Shown here piece after piece: positions 1-7,351 of a stretch of 20,893 bases of DNA. The translations under genes and the position numbers were made by a program. The notes beneath the pieces were generated by a model, which saw nothing but the letters and a program-made list of their open reading frames with translations, was not told the DNA's origin and searched no databases. Numbering within the stretch: the first letter of the stretch is position 1; each line of letters begins with the position of its first letter. This stretch comes from Zoogloea sp041911615 (GTDB lineage Bacteria; Pseudomonadota; Gammaproteobacteria; Burkholderiales; Rhodocyclaceae): assembly GCF_041911615.1 (NCBI RefSeq), contig NZ_JAYROR010000018.1, forward strand, positions 1 through 20,893. The letters run 5' to 3'.

Positions 1-120
1 GCCCATCCGGCGGTGGCGCCGCTGCGTGCGCTGCAGGCGCGCTGCTGTGCGCCGGCGCCCGAGGCGCGGCCGGGCTTCGCCGAACTGGTGGTCGCGCTGG
101 ACGCCCTCGACGCGGGTTGA
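1..120 (+). CDS. C-terminal fragment of a possible Ser/Thr protein kinase
   Basis: The reading frame is open from the left edge to a TGA at 118-120 and gives the last 39 residues of a protein. Nearly every codon ends in G or C, as in the other genes here, so it is very likely coding. The stretch LQARCCAPAPEARPGFAEL resembles the end of a protein kinase C-lobe (subdomain XI), where a Cys-containing helix is followed by an Arg-Pro-x-Phe-x-Glu-Leu motif. That would make the protein a Hanks-type kinase or kinase-like protein, but the catalytic motifs lie outside the window. The identification rests on this short motif only. The gene converges with the small minus-strand gene that follows. Confidence 0.45.
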   Translation, partial: AHPAVAPLRALQARCCAPAPEARPGFAELVVALDALDAG

Positions 121-134
121 GCGCGGCGCGGCGT

Positions 135-326
135 TCAGCCGTGGGAGGTGGTGCCGAAGGGGCGGAGGAGGTCTTTCAGATAGGTCTTGGCGCCTTCGAG
201 GCTCTTCAGGTGGGCCCGGTTTTCCGGCGCCTTCTGGAGGGCTTCGATCTTCTGCAGCCAATCGGCCGCGCGGCCATCGCTGGACTTGAGCGCGGACTGA
301 ATGGTTTCCAGGACTGCTTTGTTCAT
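135..326 (-). CDS. Small hypothetical protein, 63 residues
   Basis: I do not recognise this protein. It is hydrophilic, rich in Ala, Lys, Leu and Glu, and predicted by eye to be mostly helical with no signal peptide or membrane segment. Two helical stretches (about residues 2-30 and 33-55) are separated by a Pro-Glu-Asn turn, and the end is a flexible Gly-Thr-Thr-Ser-His-Gly tail. On its own strand the ATG at 326-324 is preceded by GGGGA about four bases upstream, a close but usable ribosome site. It ends 14 bp from the stop of the convergent gene at 1-120. It could be a small cytosolic conserved hypothetical; a chance ORF is possible but the composition looks protein-like. Confidence 0.55.
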   Translation of the reverse strand: MNKAVLETIQSALKSSDGRAADWLQKIEALQKAPENRAHLKSLEGAKTYLKDLLRPFGTTSHG

Positions 327-543
327 GACATCCCCGAAACGCGTTTTGACGACTGCGAAGTCTACGCCTGTGCGGCGCAGCAGGGGAGGGCGGGGGGCGA
401 TACGCTGCAGCGTCGAATGTCAAAAAGCGTGTCTTGGCGACGCGAGGCGCGACACGACGGATGCAATTTTCCGTTCATGTTGTTTTTGTTGTATTTAATA
501 AATTTGATAGAATCGGTTCGAGCGCTTTCTGCCGGACCGACCC
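327..543. other. Intergenic region between divergent genes, ending in an AT-rich island
   Basis: This gap separates the start of the small minus-strand gene from the histidine kinase start. The first 140 bases have ordinary GC content and I see no gene in them. From about 466 to 515 the sequence becomes strongly AT-rich, with runs of T and the word AAATTTGATA at 500-509. This is probably the promoter region for the two-component pair, and perhaps also for the divergent small gene. Confidence 0.6.
486..513 (+). promoter_or_regulatory. Candidate sigma-70-type promoter for the two-component pair
   Basis: TTGTTG at 486-491 could be a -35 box (3 of 6 matches to TTGACA). TAGAAT at 508-513 could be a -10 box (5 of 6 matches to TATAAT). 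The spacer is 16 bp. The implied transcript would start near 520, about 24 bases before the kinase ATG. It sits in the only AT-rich stretch of the gap. The match is by eye and the T-rich context makes chance matches easy. Confidence 0.35.
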
Positions 544-1536
544 ATGACCCGATCTGCAGCCCGATTTCGTAGCCGCCTGCTTCGCGACGCTTCGCCCCTG
601 GCGGGTCTTGCGCTGGCGACTCCCGCCGTTGCCACCGAGGGGGGCGCCGGCGGATTGCTGGCGGAAGGCGTGGCGGTGGGCGGTGGGCTGTTCCTGCTGC
701 TGTTGCTGCTCACCGTGCTGGTGCTGCGCGCGTTCCGCGACCGCCGGCAGGAAGTCGAGCAGGAGCGCGCCGCGGCCGAGCGCCGGGCCCGCGAAGCCGA
801 GGCGGCGAGCGACCGCGACCGCCGCGCCTTCGAGGATCAGCGCCACCTGCTGTCGATGATGGCCCACGAGTTCCGCACGCCGCTGGCAATCATCGACGCC
901 TCGCTGCAGTCGCTGCGCCTGCTCGACGAGGAAGCCACCCCGGAACGGGCCAACCGCTACGGCCGCATCGCCCGCGCGGTGGAGCGGATGAACGGCCTGC
1001 TCGAACTGGTGCAGACCCGCGACCGCTTCGACGTGTCGGTGTGGACCCAGGATCTCGCGGTCTGCGATCTGGCCGACGTGACCGCCGACGCGGTGGGCAT
1101 CGTCGGCACCCGCGCCGAGGAGCGGGTGGCCGTGCAGGCGGCCGAGGCGACGCCGTCGCTCGAAGCCGACCATCGCATGTTGCGTTACGCGCTGCTCAAT
1201 CTGATCGACAATGCCATCAAGTATTCGCCGCGCGGCTCGCGGGTCGATGTGGCGATCAAGCCGATGCGCTGGGAGAACCGCGCCGGCCTGCTCTGGACGA
1301 TTCTCGACCAGGGGCGCGGCATCGCCGCGGCCGACCGGGAGCGGATTTTCGAGAAGTACTACCGCTCCGACGAAACCTCCGAGACGGCCGGGCTGGGCCT
1401 CGGGCTCTACATCGTGCGGCAGATCATCCAGCGTCATCAGGGCTGGGTGCGGGCGGTGGTGGGCGAGGCCGGCAACGGCGGCTGTTTCGAGTGCTGGCTG
1501 CCACTCACGCAGGAGTCGGAAGGGGCGCATCCATGA
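544..1536 (+). CDS. Membrane sensor histidine kinase of a two-component system
   Basis: This 330-residue protein would autophosphorylate on His and pass the phosphate to the response regulator encoded next. It has a basic, signal-like N-terminus (about 1-30), one clear membrane segment (about 44-63), a charged coiled-coil linker (64-100) and a complete kinase core. The H-box is MMAHEFRTPLAII with phospho-acceptor His108. The N-box contains IDNAIKYSP (Asn223), the G1 box is DQGRGI (255-260), the F-box is IFEKYYRSD and the G2 box is GLGLGL (283-288). There is almost no room for a periplasmic sensor domain and no PAS or HAMP domain is evident, so the signal is unknown. No good ribosome site precedes the ATG at 544. 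The gene overlaps the regulator gene by 4 bp, indicating co-translation. Confidence 0.93.
   Translation: MTRSAARFRSRLLRDASPLAGLALATPAVATEGGAGGLLAEGVAVGGGLFLLLLLLTVLVLRAFRDRRQEVEQERAAAERRAREAEAASDRDRRAFEDQRHLLSMMAHEFRTPLAIIDASLQSLRLLDEEATPERANRYGRIARAVERMNGLLELVQTRDRFDVSVWTQDLAVCDLADVTADAVGIVGTRAEERVAVQAAEATPSLEADHRMLRYALLNLIDNAIKYSPRGSRVDVAIKPMRWENRAGLLWTILDQGRGIAAADRERIFEKYYRSDETSETAGLGLGLYIVRQIIQRHQGWVRAVVGEAGNGGCFECWLPLTQESEGAHP
1520..1525 (+). promoter_or_regulatory. Ribosome binding site of the response regulator
   Basis: AAGGGG lies inside the end of the kinase gene, 7 bases before the ATG at 1533. It supports that ATG as the regulator start and gives a stop/start overlap of the ATGA type. 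Confidence 0.7.
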
Positions 1537-2231
1537 TCCGTATCGCCGTCGTCGAAGACAACGAAGACCTGCGCGACGAGGTGGTCTTCCACCTGCGCCG
1601 GATGGGCCACGCCGTCACCGGGCTGCCCGACGGCGCGGCCCTCGATCGCCATCTGGCCGCCGAGCCGGCCGATGTGCTGGTGCTCGACCTGGGGCTGCCG
1701 GGAGAGGACGGCCTGTCCGTCGCGCGTCGGCTCGGGGTGTCGCATCCGCGCCTGGCAATCGCCATGCTTACCGCTCGCGGCCAGCTCGAGGACCGCCTGG
1801 TGGGGCTCGACAGCGGCGCCGACATCTATCTGGTGAAGCCGGTGGACATGCGCGAGCTGTCGGCGGTCTGCGAAAGCCTGTACCGCCGCCTGAACCGCGT
1901 CGAGGTGCCCGAGCGGCCCGCCGAGGGCTGGCAGCTCGAAGTGCAGTCCCTGGAGCTGGTGCCGCCCGGCGGCGCGGCGATCCTGCTCACGCCCACCGAG
2001 TTCAAGCTCATGAAGGTGCTCGCCGAGGCGGCACCCGAGCCCGCGCGGCGCAGCGATCTGGCGGCGGCGATGGGGCATCCCGAGCTGGACTTCGATTTCC
2101 GCCGCCTGGAGACGGCGCTCAGTCGTCTGCGCCGCAAGATCGAGATGCAGTCGGGGGAGGCGACCACGCTGCGCAGCGCGCGCAACGTCGGTTACGTGTT
2201 CGCCGCGCCGATCCGCCTGTGGCCGGCCTGA
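1533..2231 (+). CDS. OmpR/PhoB-family response regulator
   Basis: The protein has 232 residues and two domains. The receiver domain (about 1-120) has the acidic pair Glu8-Asp9, the phospho-acceptor Asp52 in VLDLGLPGEDG, Thr80 and Lys102 (VKP), so all conserved residues are present. The C-terminal part (about 145-228) is a winged-helix DNA-binding domain: LTPTEFKLMKVL at its start, a recognition-helix region with SRLRRKIE, and the wing ending RSARNVGYVF. It is therefore a transcription factor activated by phosphorylation, most likely by the kinase it overlaps. The targets are not shown by sequence. The secretion operon 146 bp downstream and the giant gene beyond it are the natural candidates. 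Confidence 0.94.
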   Translation: MIRIAVVEDNEDLRDEVVFHLRRMGHAVTGLPDGAALDRHLAAEPADVLVLDLGLPGEDGLSVARRLGVSHPRLAIAMLTARGQLEDRLVGLDSGADIYLVKPVDMRELSAVCESLYRRLNRVEVPERPAEGWQLEVQSLELVPPGGAAILLTPTEFKLMKVLAEAAPEPARRSDLAAAMGHPELDFDFRRLETALSRLRRKIEMQSGEATTLRSARNVGYVFAAPIRLWPA

Positions 2232-2377
2232 GGGGCGAATGCGCAGCTTGTCGGCGTAGATTCATTTTTGTCGAATCTGGCGTTAATAATAAAAATATTA
2301 AATATGTCAGAAAATGGCAGCAAACTATCATTTCTGTTGATTAGTGTAAGGGTCGGTATGAACAACCTCACCGACCC
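2232..2377 (+). promoter_or_regulatory. AT-rich intergenic island, probable promoter region of the secretion operon
   Basis: The stretch from about 2258 to 2345 is strongly AT-rich in a GC-rich genome. It holds the perfect 6-bp inverted repeat AGATTC/GAATCT (2258-2263 and 2273-2278, 9-base loop), without a T-run after it, so it is not a standard terminator. A weak promoter reading is TTGTCG at 2268-2273 with TAAAAA at 2290-2295, spacer 16 bp. Poly-A/T content of this kind is a typical target of H-NS-like silencers, which is inference. The end of the region holds the hairpin and leader ORF listed separately. Confidence 0.5.
2350..2377 (+). promoter_or_regulatory. Perfect 8-bp hairpin ending at the first ABC start codon
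   Basis: GGGTCGGT at 2350-2357 pairs exactly with ACCGACCC at 2370-2377, with a 12-base loop. The 3' arm touches the ATG at 2378. The 5' arm overlaps the only Shine-Dalgarno-like sequence nearby (TAAGGG, 2347-2352). There is no ribosome site in the usual position before 2378. The hairpin could hide the ribosome site, or it could bring that site close to the ATG by looping out the intervening bases. The pairing is seen in the sequence; a regulatory role is inference. Confidence 0.45.
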
Positions 2378-2411
2378 ATGTCCTCCAAAGCTCAATCGAC
2401 CGCCGCGCTAG
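2358..2411 (+). CDS. Possible 17-residue leader peptide overlapping the ABC gene start
   Basis: The frame reads MNNLTDPCPPKLNRPPR then TAG. Its ATG sits in the hairpin loop and has a proper ribosome site, TAAGGG at 2347-2352 with a 5-base spacer. It runs out of frame across the start of the first ABC gene and stops 34 bases inside it. Two Pro-Pro pairs could slow ribosomes. Translation of this ORF would melt the hairpin and might couple to the ABC start. Such short ORFs also occur by chance, so this is a candidate only. Confidence 0.3.
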   Translation: MNNLTDPCPPKLNRPPR

Positions 2412-4174
2412 AAGCCGGCTCGCCCGAACTGCGCGCCGCCCTGGGCGAGCTGCGCAGCACGCTGCGGCGCGCCCTGACCTTCGGGCTGTGCGCCAGCGCC
2501 CTGGCGCTGACCCCCTCGTGGTACATGCTCGAGGTGTACGACCGGGTAGTGAACAGCCGCAACGGCCTCACCCTGCTCATGCTCACCCTGGCCGTGCTGC
2601 TGGCCTACGCGCTGATCCAGGTGCAGGAATGGACCCGCGAGGCGTTGCTGCGCCACGCCGCGCGGGATTTCGACCAGCGCCTGGGCGGTCGGGTCTTCGA
2701 GGCGGCGCTGCGGGCGATCCGCCTGCGCGCTCCGGGCGGCGGCCCGCAGGCGGTGCAGGATCTGCACACGGTGTCCGAGTTCCTGCGCTCGCCCGTCGTC
2801 ACCGCGGCCTTCGAGGCGCCGATGGTGGTGGTCTTCGTGGCGCTGGTGAGCGCGATTTCGCCCTGGCTGGGCGTCGTCACGGTGGGGGCCGCGCTGCTCC
2901 AGGGGCTGATCGGCTGGTGCAACGAGCGGGCCACCGGGCCGGCGCTGCGCGAGGCCAACCGCAAGGGCTACGCGGCGCACCAGTACGCCGAGCGCCTTCT
3001 CCAAAACGCCCAGGTGGTGCAGTCGATGGGGATGCTCGCCAACGCGCACCGGCGCTGGCAGCAGCGTCACCAGGACGCGCTCGCCGACCAGGCCCGCGCG
3101 TCGCTCGCCGCCGGCCACTGGCAGGCCGTCTCGCGGCTGCTGCAGAACGTGCTCGGTTCGGCGCTGCTGGGCCTGAGCTGCTGGCTGCTCCTCCACGACG
3201 AGCTGCACGGTGGCGGTGGCATGCTGGTGGTGTCGGGTATCTTCGGCGGTCGCGCGCTGGCGCCGTTCAACCAGTTGGTAAGCCAGTGGCCGGCGGTGGT
3301 GAATGCCCGCGAGGCTTGGCGCCGGCTGGTCGGACTGCTCGCCAGCCAGCCGCCGGTCAAGCCGGGGATGCCCCTGCCGGCGCCCCAGGGCCGACTGACC
3401 GTCGAGCGGGTGGCCGCCGTCGCGCCGGGCACGACCACGCCGCTGCTGCGCGAACTGAGCTTCGCCCTGGCGCCCGGCGAGGTGCTGGCGGTGATCGGGC
3501 CTTCCGGCGCAGGCAAGACCAGCCTGGCCCGGGTGTTGCTCGGCCTGTGGCCGGCCAGCGCCGGCAAGGTGCGCCTCGACGGCGTGGATGTGGCCACCTG
3601 GCAGAAGGCCGAGCTGGGCCCCCATCTGGGTTATCTGCCCCAGGGCGTCGAACTGCTCGACGGCACCCTCGCCGACAACATCGCCCGCTTCGGTTCGCCC
3701 GACCCGGCGCGCCTGCACGCCGCCATCGAAGCCGCCGGGCTCTACGAGTTCGTGCAGTCGCTGCCCGAGGGCCTCGACACCCGCATCGGGCCGGACGGCG
3801 CCAGCCTCTCAGGCGGGCAGCGTCAGCGCGTCGGGCTGGCCCGGGCGATCTACGGCCAGCCGGCGCTGGTGGTGCTCGACGAACCCAACGCCAGTCTCGA
3901 CGAGGCCGGCGACGTGGCTCTCGCCCAACTCATCGAGAGCCGCAAGCAGGCCGGCACCGCCTTCGTCGTCGTCACCCACCGCACCAGCGTGCTCGCGGTG
4001 GCCGACAAGGTGCTGCTGCTCGTCGACGGCCAGCAGCAGGCCTTCGGCCCCCGCGACGAGGTGCTGGCCGCCATCCAGCGCGCCAACCAGCAGGCCCAGG
4101 CCGCCGCAGCGGGCCGGGCGGCGGGCCTTCCCTCCGTTCCCTCCACGGCGGCCTGTCCGCCGGTCGCCGCCTGA
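2378..4174 (+). CDS. Type I secretion ABC exporter, PrtD family (first of two)
   Basis: This 598-residue inner-membrane protein couples ATP hydrolysis to export of a substrate straight to the outside. An exporter membrane domain occupies about residues 30-320, beginning with the family-typical WYMLEVYDRVVNSRN, and there is no N-terminal C39 peptidase domain. The nucleotide-binding domain has Walker A GPSGAGKTS (374-382), Q-loop Gln422, signature LSGGQ (477-481), Walker B LVVLDEP with Glu502, and H-loop His534. All catalytic residues are intact. The C-terminus is an Ala/Gln-rich tail. The start at 2378 is forced: the frame has a stop at 2342-2344 and no other start before the first conserved segment. 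It lacks a ribosome site of its own. The next gene begins 8 bp later. Confidence 0.93.
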   Translation: MSSKAQSTAALEAGSPELRAALGELRSTLRRALTFGLCASALALTPSWYMLEVYDRVVNSRNGLTLLMLTLAVLLAYALIQVQEWTREALLRHAARDFDQRLGGRVFEAALRAIRLRAPGGGPQAVQDLHTVSEFLRSPVVTAAFEAPMVVVFVALVSAISPWLGVVTVGAALLQGLIGWCNERATGPALREANRKGYAAHQYAERLLQNAQVVQSMGMLANAHRRWQQRHQDALADQARASLAAGHWQAVSRLLQNVLGSALLGLSCWLLLHDELHGGGGMLVVSGIFGGRALAPFNQLVSQWPAVVNAREAWRRLVGLLASQPPVKPGMPLPAPQGRLTVERVAAVAPGTTTPLLRELSFALAPGEVLAVIGPSGAGKTSLARVLLGLWPASAGKVRLDGVDVATWQKAELGPHLGYLPQGVELLDGTLADNIARFGSPDPARLHAAIEAAGLYEFVQSLPEGLDTRIGPDGASLSGGQRQRVGLARAIYGQPALVVLDEPNASLDEAGDVALAQLIESRKQAGTAFVVVTHRTSVLAVADKVLLLVDGQQQAFGPRDEVLAAIQRANQQAQAAAAGRAAGLPSVPSTAACPPVAA

Positions 4175-4182
4175 GTCAAGCC

Positions 4183-5937
4183 ATGAATCCCACTCCTTCG
4201 TCCTCCGCCGGCCGCAGCGAACTGATGCGCGCGCTGGCCGCCCACCGGGGCGCGCTGCTGCGCGTCGGTCTCGTCAGTCTGGTGGTCAACCTGCTGATGC
4301 TCACGCCCACCCTGTACATGCTGCAGGTGTACGACCGGGTCGTGGTGAGCCGCAGCGAGCTCACCCTGCTCGCCGTGTCGCTGATCGCGCTGGGGCTGTT
4401 CGTGGTGATCGCCGCCGCCGAGGCGCTGCGGTCGCGCCTGCTGGTCGGCGCCAGTGCCGCCGTCGAGGCCGGGCTCGGCCTGCGGGTGTTCGGTGCGAGC
4501 TTCGAGGCCAGCCTCGACCCCCTGACCGGCGACGGCGCCCGCGCGCTGGGCGACCTGACCACGCTGCGCCAGTTTCTCACCGGCCCGGCGGTGTCGGCCT
4601 TCTTCGACGCGCCGTGGACGCCGATCTACATCGTGGTGCTTTACGTACTGCACCCGGCGCTGGGCGCCGCGGCGCTGCTGTTCGGCGTATTGCAGGCCTT
4701 GCTGGCGGCCTGGAGCCATCGCCAGAGCGTGGCGCCGGCGGCCCTGGCGGGCGAGGCGGCCCAGCAGGAGCAGGCGTTGGTGCGCGCCATCAACCGCAAC
4801 GCCGAGGCCGTCGAAGCGATGGGCATGGCGCCCGCGCTGCATCGGCGCTGGATGGGGCTGCGCGGGCGCCGCCGCGATGCCGCCGGCGCGCAGCAGGAGC
4901 TTGGTCAGCGCCTCGGCGCGGTGAGCAAATTCACCCGCCAGGCCCAGCAGTCGCTGATCCTCGGCCTGGGGGCGCTGCTGGTCATCGACGGCCAGCTCAC
5001 CGCGGGCGCGATGATCGCCGCCAACGTGCTCACCACCCGCGCCCTCGCGCCCATCGACACCCTGGTGGGCAGCTGGCGGGTGGCCATCGCCGCGCGGGAG
5101 GCCTTCGGCCGCCTCGAACGCCTGCTGGCGCGCTTTCCACAGCGCGAGACCGCGCCGATGCCGGCGGTGCCGGCCGGCTTCGTCACCTTGCAGCGGGTCA
5201 GCGCCACGGTGCCCGGGCGCGAGGCGCCGGTGCTCGACCACATCGATCTGCAACTGCTGCCCGGCACCGTGACGGCGCTGATCGGCCCCTCCGGCTCCGG
5301 CAAATCCACGCTGGCGCGGGTCGTGATGGGCGTATGGCCCGACGTGCGCGGCGAGGTGCTCCTCGACGGCGAGCCGCTGACGTGCTTCGACCGCGCCGCG
5401 CTCGGGCCGCGCCTGGGCTATCTGCCCCAGGACATCGAGCTGTTCGAGGGCAGCGTCGCCGAGAACATCGCCCGTTTCGGCGTCCCCGACCCGGCCCAGG
5501 TCATCGCCGCCGCCCAGGCCTGCGGCCTGCACGACGCGATCCTGCGCCTGCCGCAGGGCTACGACACCCCGGCGGGTGAGGCCGGCCAGCGCCTGTCGGC
5601 CGGCATGCGTCAGCGCGTCGGCCTGGCCCGCGCGGTGTATGGCAAGCCCTCGCTGGTGGTGCTCGACGAGCCCAACGCCAACCTCGACGAGGCCGGTGAG
5701 CTGGCCCTCGCGCGGCTGGTGCGCCAGCTCGCCGAGCTGGGCGCCACGGTGCTGGTGGTCAGCCACCGGCCCGGCATCCTCGGCGTCGCCCACCGCGTCG
5801 TGGCCCTGCAGGCCGGCCGGGTGCGCTTCGACGGCCCCCGCGACGAAGTGCTCGCCGCGCTGCGCTCCCGCGCCCCGGTCGCCGGCGACGCGCGCACCGA
5901 TTCCCCCGTTTTCGATCCGCTGACGGCTCACCCCTGA
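4183..5937 (+). CDS. Type I secretion ABC exporter, PrtD family (second of two, altered signature)
   Basis: This 584-residue protein is clearly related to the preceding ABC protein but diverged (for example LYMLQVYDRVVVSRSEL at 44-60). Membrane helices fall in about residues 25-295. The ATPase domain has Walker A GPSGSGKST (368-376), Q-loop Gln416, Walker B LVVLDEP with Glu496, and His528. The signature motif is LSAGM (471-475) instead of LSGGQ, as happens in one subunit of some heterodimeric ABC exporters. The tandem arrangement, 8-bp gap and similar size suggest that the two ABC proteins act as a heterodimer with the downstream HlyD and TolC proteins; this is inference. The frame is open far upstream inside the first ABC gene, but the protein homology begins at this ATG. 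Confidence 0.92.
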   Translation: MNPTPSSSAGRSELMRALAAHRGALLRVGLVSLVVNLLMLTPTLYMLQVYDRVVVSRSELTLLAVSLIALGLFVVIAAAEALRSRLLVGASAAVEAGLGLRVFGASFEASLDPLTGDGARALGDLTTLRQFLTGPAVSAFFDAPWTPIYIVVLYVLHPALGAAALLFGVLQALLAAWSHRQSVAPAALAGEAAQQEQALVRAINRNAEAVEAMGMAPALHRRWMGLRGRRRDAAGAQQELGQRLGAVSKFTRQAQQSLILGLGALLVIDGQLTAGAMIAANVLTTRALAPIDTLVGSWRVAIAAREAFGRLERLLARFPQRETAPMPAVPAGFVTLQRVSATVPGREAPVLDHIDLQLLPGTVTALIGPSGSGKSTLARVVMGVWPDVRGEVLLDGEPLTCFDRAALGPRLGYLPQDIELFEGSVAENIARFGVPDPAQVIAAAQACGLHDAILRLPQGYDTPAGEAGQRLSAGMRQRVGLARAVYGKPSLVVLDEPNANLDEAGELALARLVRQLAELGATVLVVSHRPGILGVAHRVVALQAGRVRFDGPRDEVLAALRSRAPVAGDARTDSPVFDPLTAHP

Positions 5938-5969
5938 GCCGCGCCCCCCTTCATTTCGACGAGTCCATC

Positions 5970-7349
5970 ATGCCCAACGCCAACCGTCCCGACCCGCTGC
6001 TGCGGGATGACCTCGAGGCGACCGCCGCGCTCCGCGAGCCGGCCGCCGTCACCCCCATCTCGCCCGACGTGGGCGCCCGGCGCGCCACCCGCATCGGCCT
6101 GATGCTCAGCGCCGCCGGCCTTGTCGCCGTCCTCGGCTGGGCCGCCTTCGCGCCCCTCGACGAAGGCGTGCCGGCCCCCGGCAACGTGGTGGTCGACACC
6201 AAGCGCAAGGCCGTCCAGCACCAGGTCGGCGGTATCGTCCGGCGGGTGCTGGTGGGGGAGGGCAGCCAGGTGCGCAAGGACGACCTGCTGATGACCCTTG
6301 ACGACGCCAGCGCCCGGGCCGGATACGAGGCGGTGCGCCAGCGCTACCTGGGCCTGCGCGCCGCCGAGGCGCGGCTGCTGGCCGAGCGCGACGGCACGCC
6401 GGCCATGCTCGCCCACCCGGACCTCGCCGCCGCCCAGCGCGATCCGGTGATCCAGAGCCAGTGGCTGGCCCAGCAGAGCCTGTTCGCCTCCCGCCGCGCC
6501 GCGCTCGCCGCCGAACTGGCCGGCATCGAGGAAAACCGCGCCGCCCAGCTGGCGGCCATCGAATCGTTCAAGGGAATGCTCGCCAACCGCCAGAGCCAGC
6601 TCGCCCTGCTCAAGGAAGAGCTGGAGCAGACCCGCGGCCTGGTGGCCGAAGGCTACGCCCCGCGCAACCGCCAGCTCGAACTGGGGCGCATGGTGGCCGA
6701 CACCCAGGCCGCCATCGCCGACCTGCAGGGCAACCTGCAGCGCAGCCAGCGCAGCATCGCCGAACTCGGGCAGCGCGCCCTGCAGCGCAAGCACGAATAC
6801 CGCAAGGAAGTGGGCGACAACCTCGCCGAGATCTACCGCGAGCTGCAGGCCGACGCCGAGAAGCTGCGCGCCGCCGCCGAAGAGCTGGCCCGCACCGAGG
6901 TGCGCGCCCCGGCCGACGGGCAGATCGTCGGGCTGGCGGTGCAGAGCGTCGGCGCGGTGATCCAGCCCGCCCAGAAGCTCGCCGACGTGGTGCCGGCTGG
7001 CGAGACCCTGCGCCTGGAGGCCCGCGTCGCCCCCAACCTGATCGACCGCGTGCGCGCCGGCCAGGACGTGGACGTGCGCTTCGCCGGCTTTGCCCACTCG
7101 CCGCAGCTGGTGGTCGCCGGCAAGGTCCAGTCGGTGTCCGGCGACGTGCTCACCGATCCGAGTGGCCAGCAGTCCTTCTACCTTGCCCGCGTGGCGGTGA
7201 CGCCGGAAGGCATGCGCACCCTCGGCGACCGCCAGATGCAGCCCGGGATGCCGGTCGAAGTGGTGTTCCGCACCGGCGAGCGCTCGCTGCTCACCTACCT
7301 GATGCACCCGCTGGTCAAGCGGCTTGCCGCCTCGATGAAGGAGGAATGA
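5970..7349 (+). CDS. HlyD-family membrane fusion protein of the type I secretion system
   Basis: The 459-residue protein would bridge the inner-membrane ABC exporter and the outer-membrane channel through the periplasm. A cytosolic N-terminus of about 40 residues precedes one membrane helix (about 42-61). A lipoyl-like half-motif follows at about 80-112 (HQVGGIVRRVLVGEGSQV), then a long Ala/Glu/Gln-rich coiled-coil hairpin (about 115-305). The second lipoyl half begins EVRAPADGQIVGL at residue 310, and a beta-rich C-terminal domain ends in YLMHPLVKR. This matches the HlyD/PrtE adaptors of type I systems in length and order. It starts 32 bp after the second ABC gene with only a weak purine-rich stretch before the ATG, and it ends 2 bp before the channel gene. 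Confidence 0.94.
   Translation: MPNANRPDPLLRDDLEATAALREPAAVTPISPDVGARRATRIGLMLSAAGLVAVLGWAAFAPLDEGVPAPGNVVVDTKRKAVQHQVGGIVRRVLVGEGSQVRKDDLLMTLDDASARAGYEAVRQRYLGLRAAEARLLAERDGTPAMLAHPDLAAAQRDPVIQSQWLAQQSLFASRRAALAAELAGIEENRAAQLAAIESFKGMLANRQSQLALLKEELEQTRGLVAEGYAPRNRQLELGRMVADTQAAIADLQGNLQRSQRSIAELGQRALQRKHEYRKEVGDNLAEIYRELQADAEKLRAAAEELARTEVRAPADGQIVGLAVQSVGAVIQPAQKLADVVPAGETLRLEARVAPNLIDRVRAGQDVDVRFAGFAHSPQLVVAGKVQSVSGDVLTDPSGQQSFYLARVAVTPEGMRTLGDRQMQPGMPVEVVFRTGERSLLTYLMHPLVKRLAASMKEE
7338..7344 (+). promoter_or_regulatory. Strong ribosome binding site of the TolC-like gene
   Basis: AAGGAGG lies at the end of the HlyD-like gene. Three in-frame ATGs follow at 7346, 7349 and 7352. Only the third is at the usual distance (7 bases), so 7352 is chosen as the start. 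Confidence 0.75.
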
Positions 7350-7351
7350 TG

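Noticed and set aside
2258..2278. AGATTC/GAATCT inverted repeat as a terminator of the two-component pair
   Set aside because: The stem is only 6 bp, AT-rich, and not followed by a T-run; an operator or chance palindrome in AT-rich DNA is at least as likely.
3850..5931. Open frame of 693 codons on the minus strand opposite the ABC genes
   Set aside because: Low-complexity His/Arg/Gly/Gln-rich translation in register with the second ABC gene; it is a shadow of that gene's codon bias.
2488..5937. A 1,149-codon plus-strand frame that could be read as one fused protein
   Set aside because: Up to 4182 it is an Arg/Pro/Gly-rich out-of-frame reading of the first ABC gene. Only the part from the ATG at 4183 has ABC exporter sequence.
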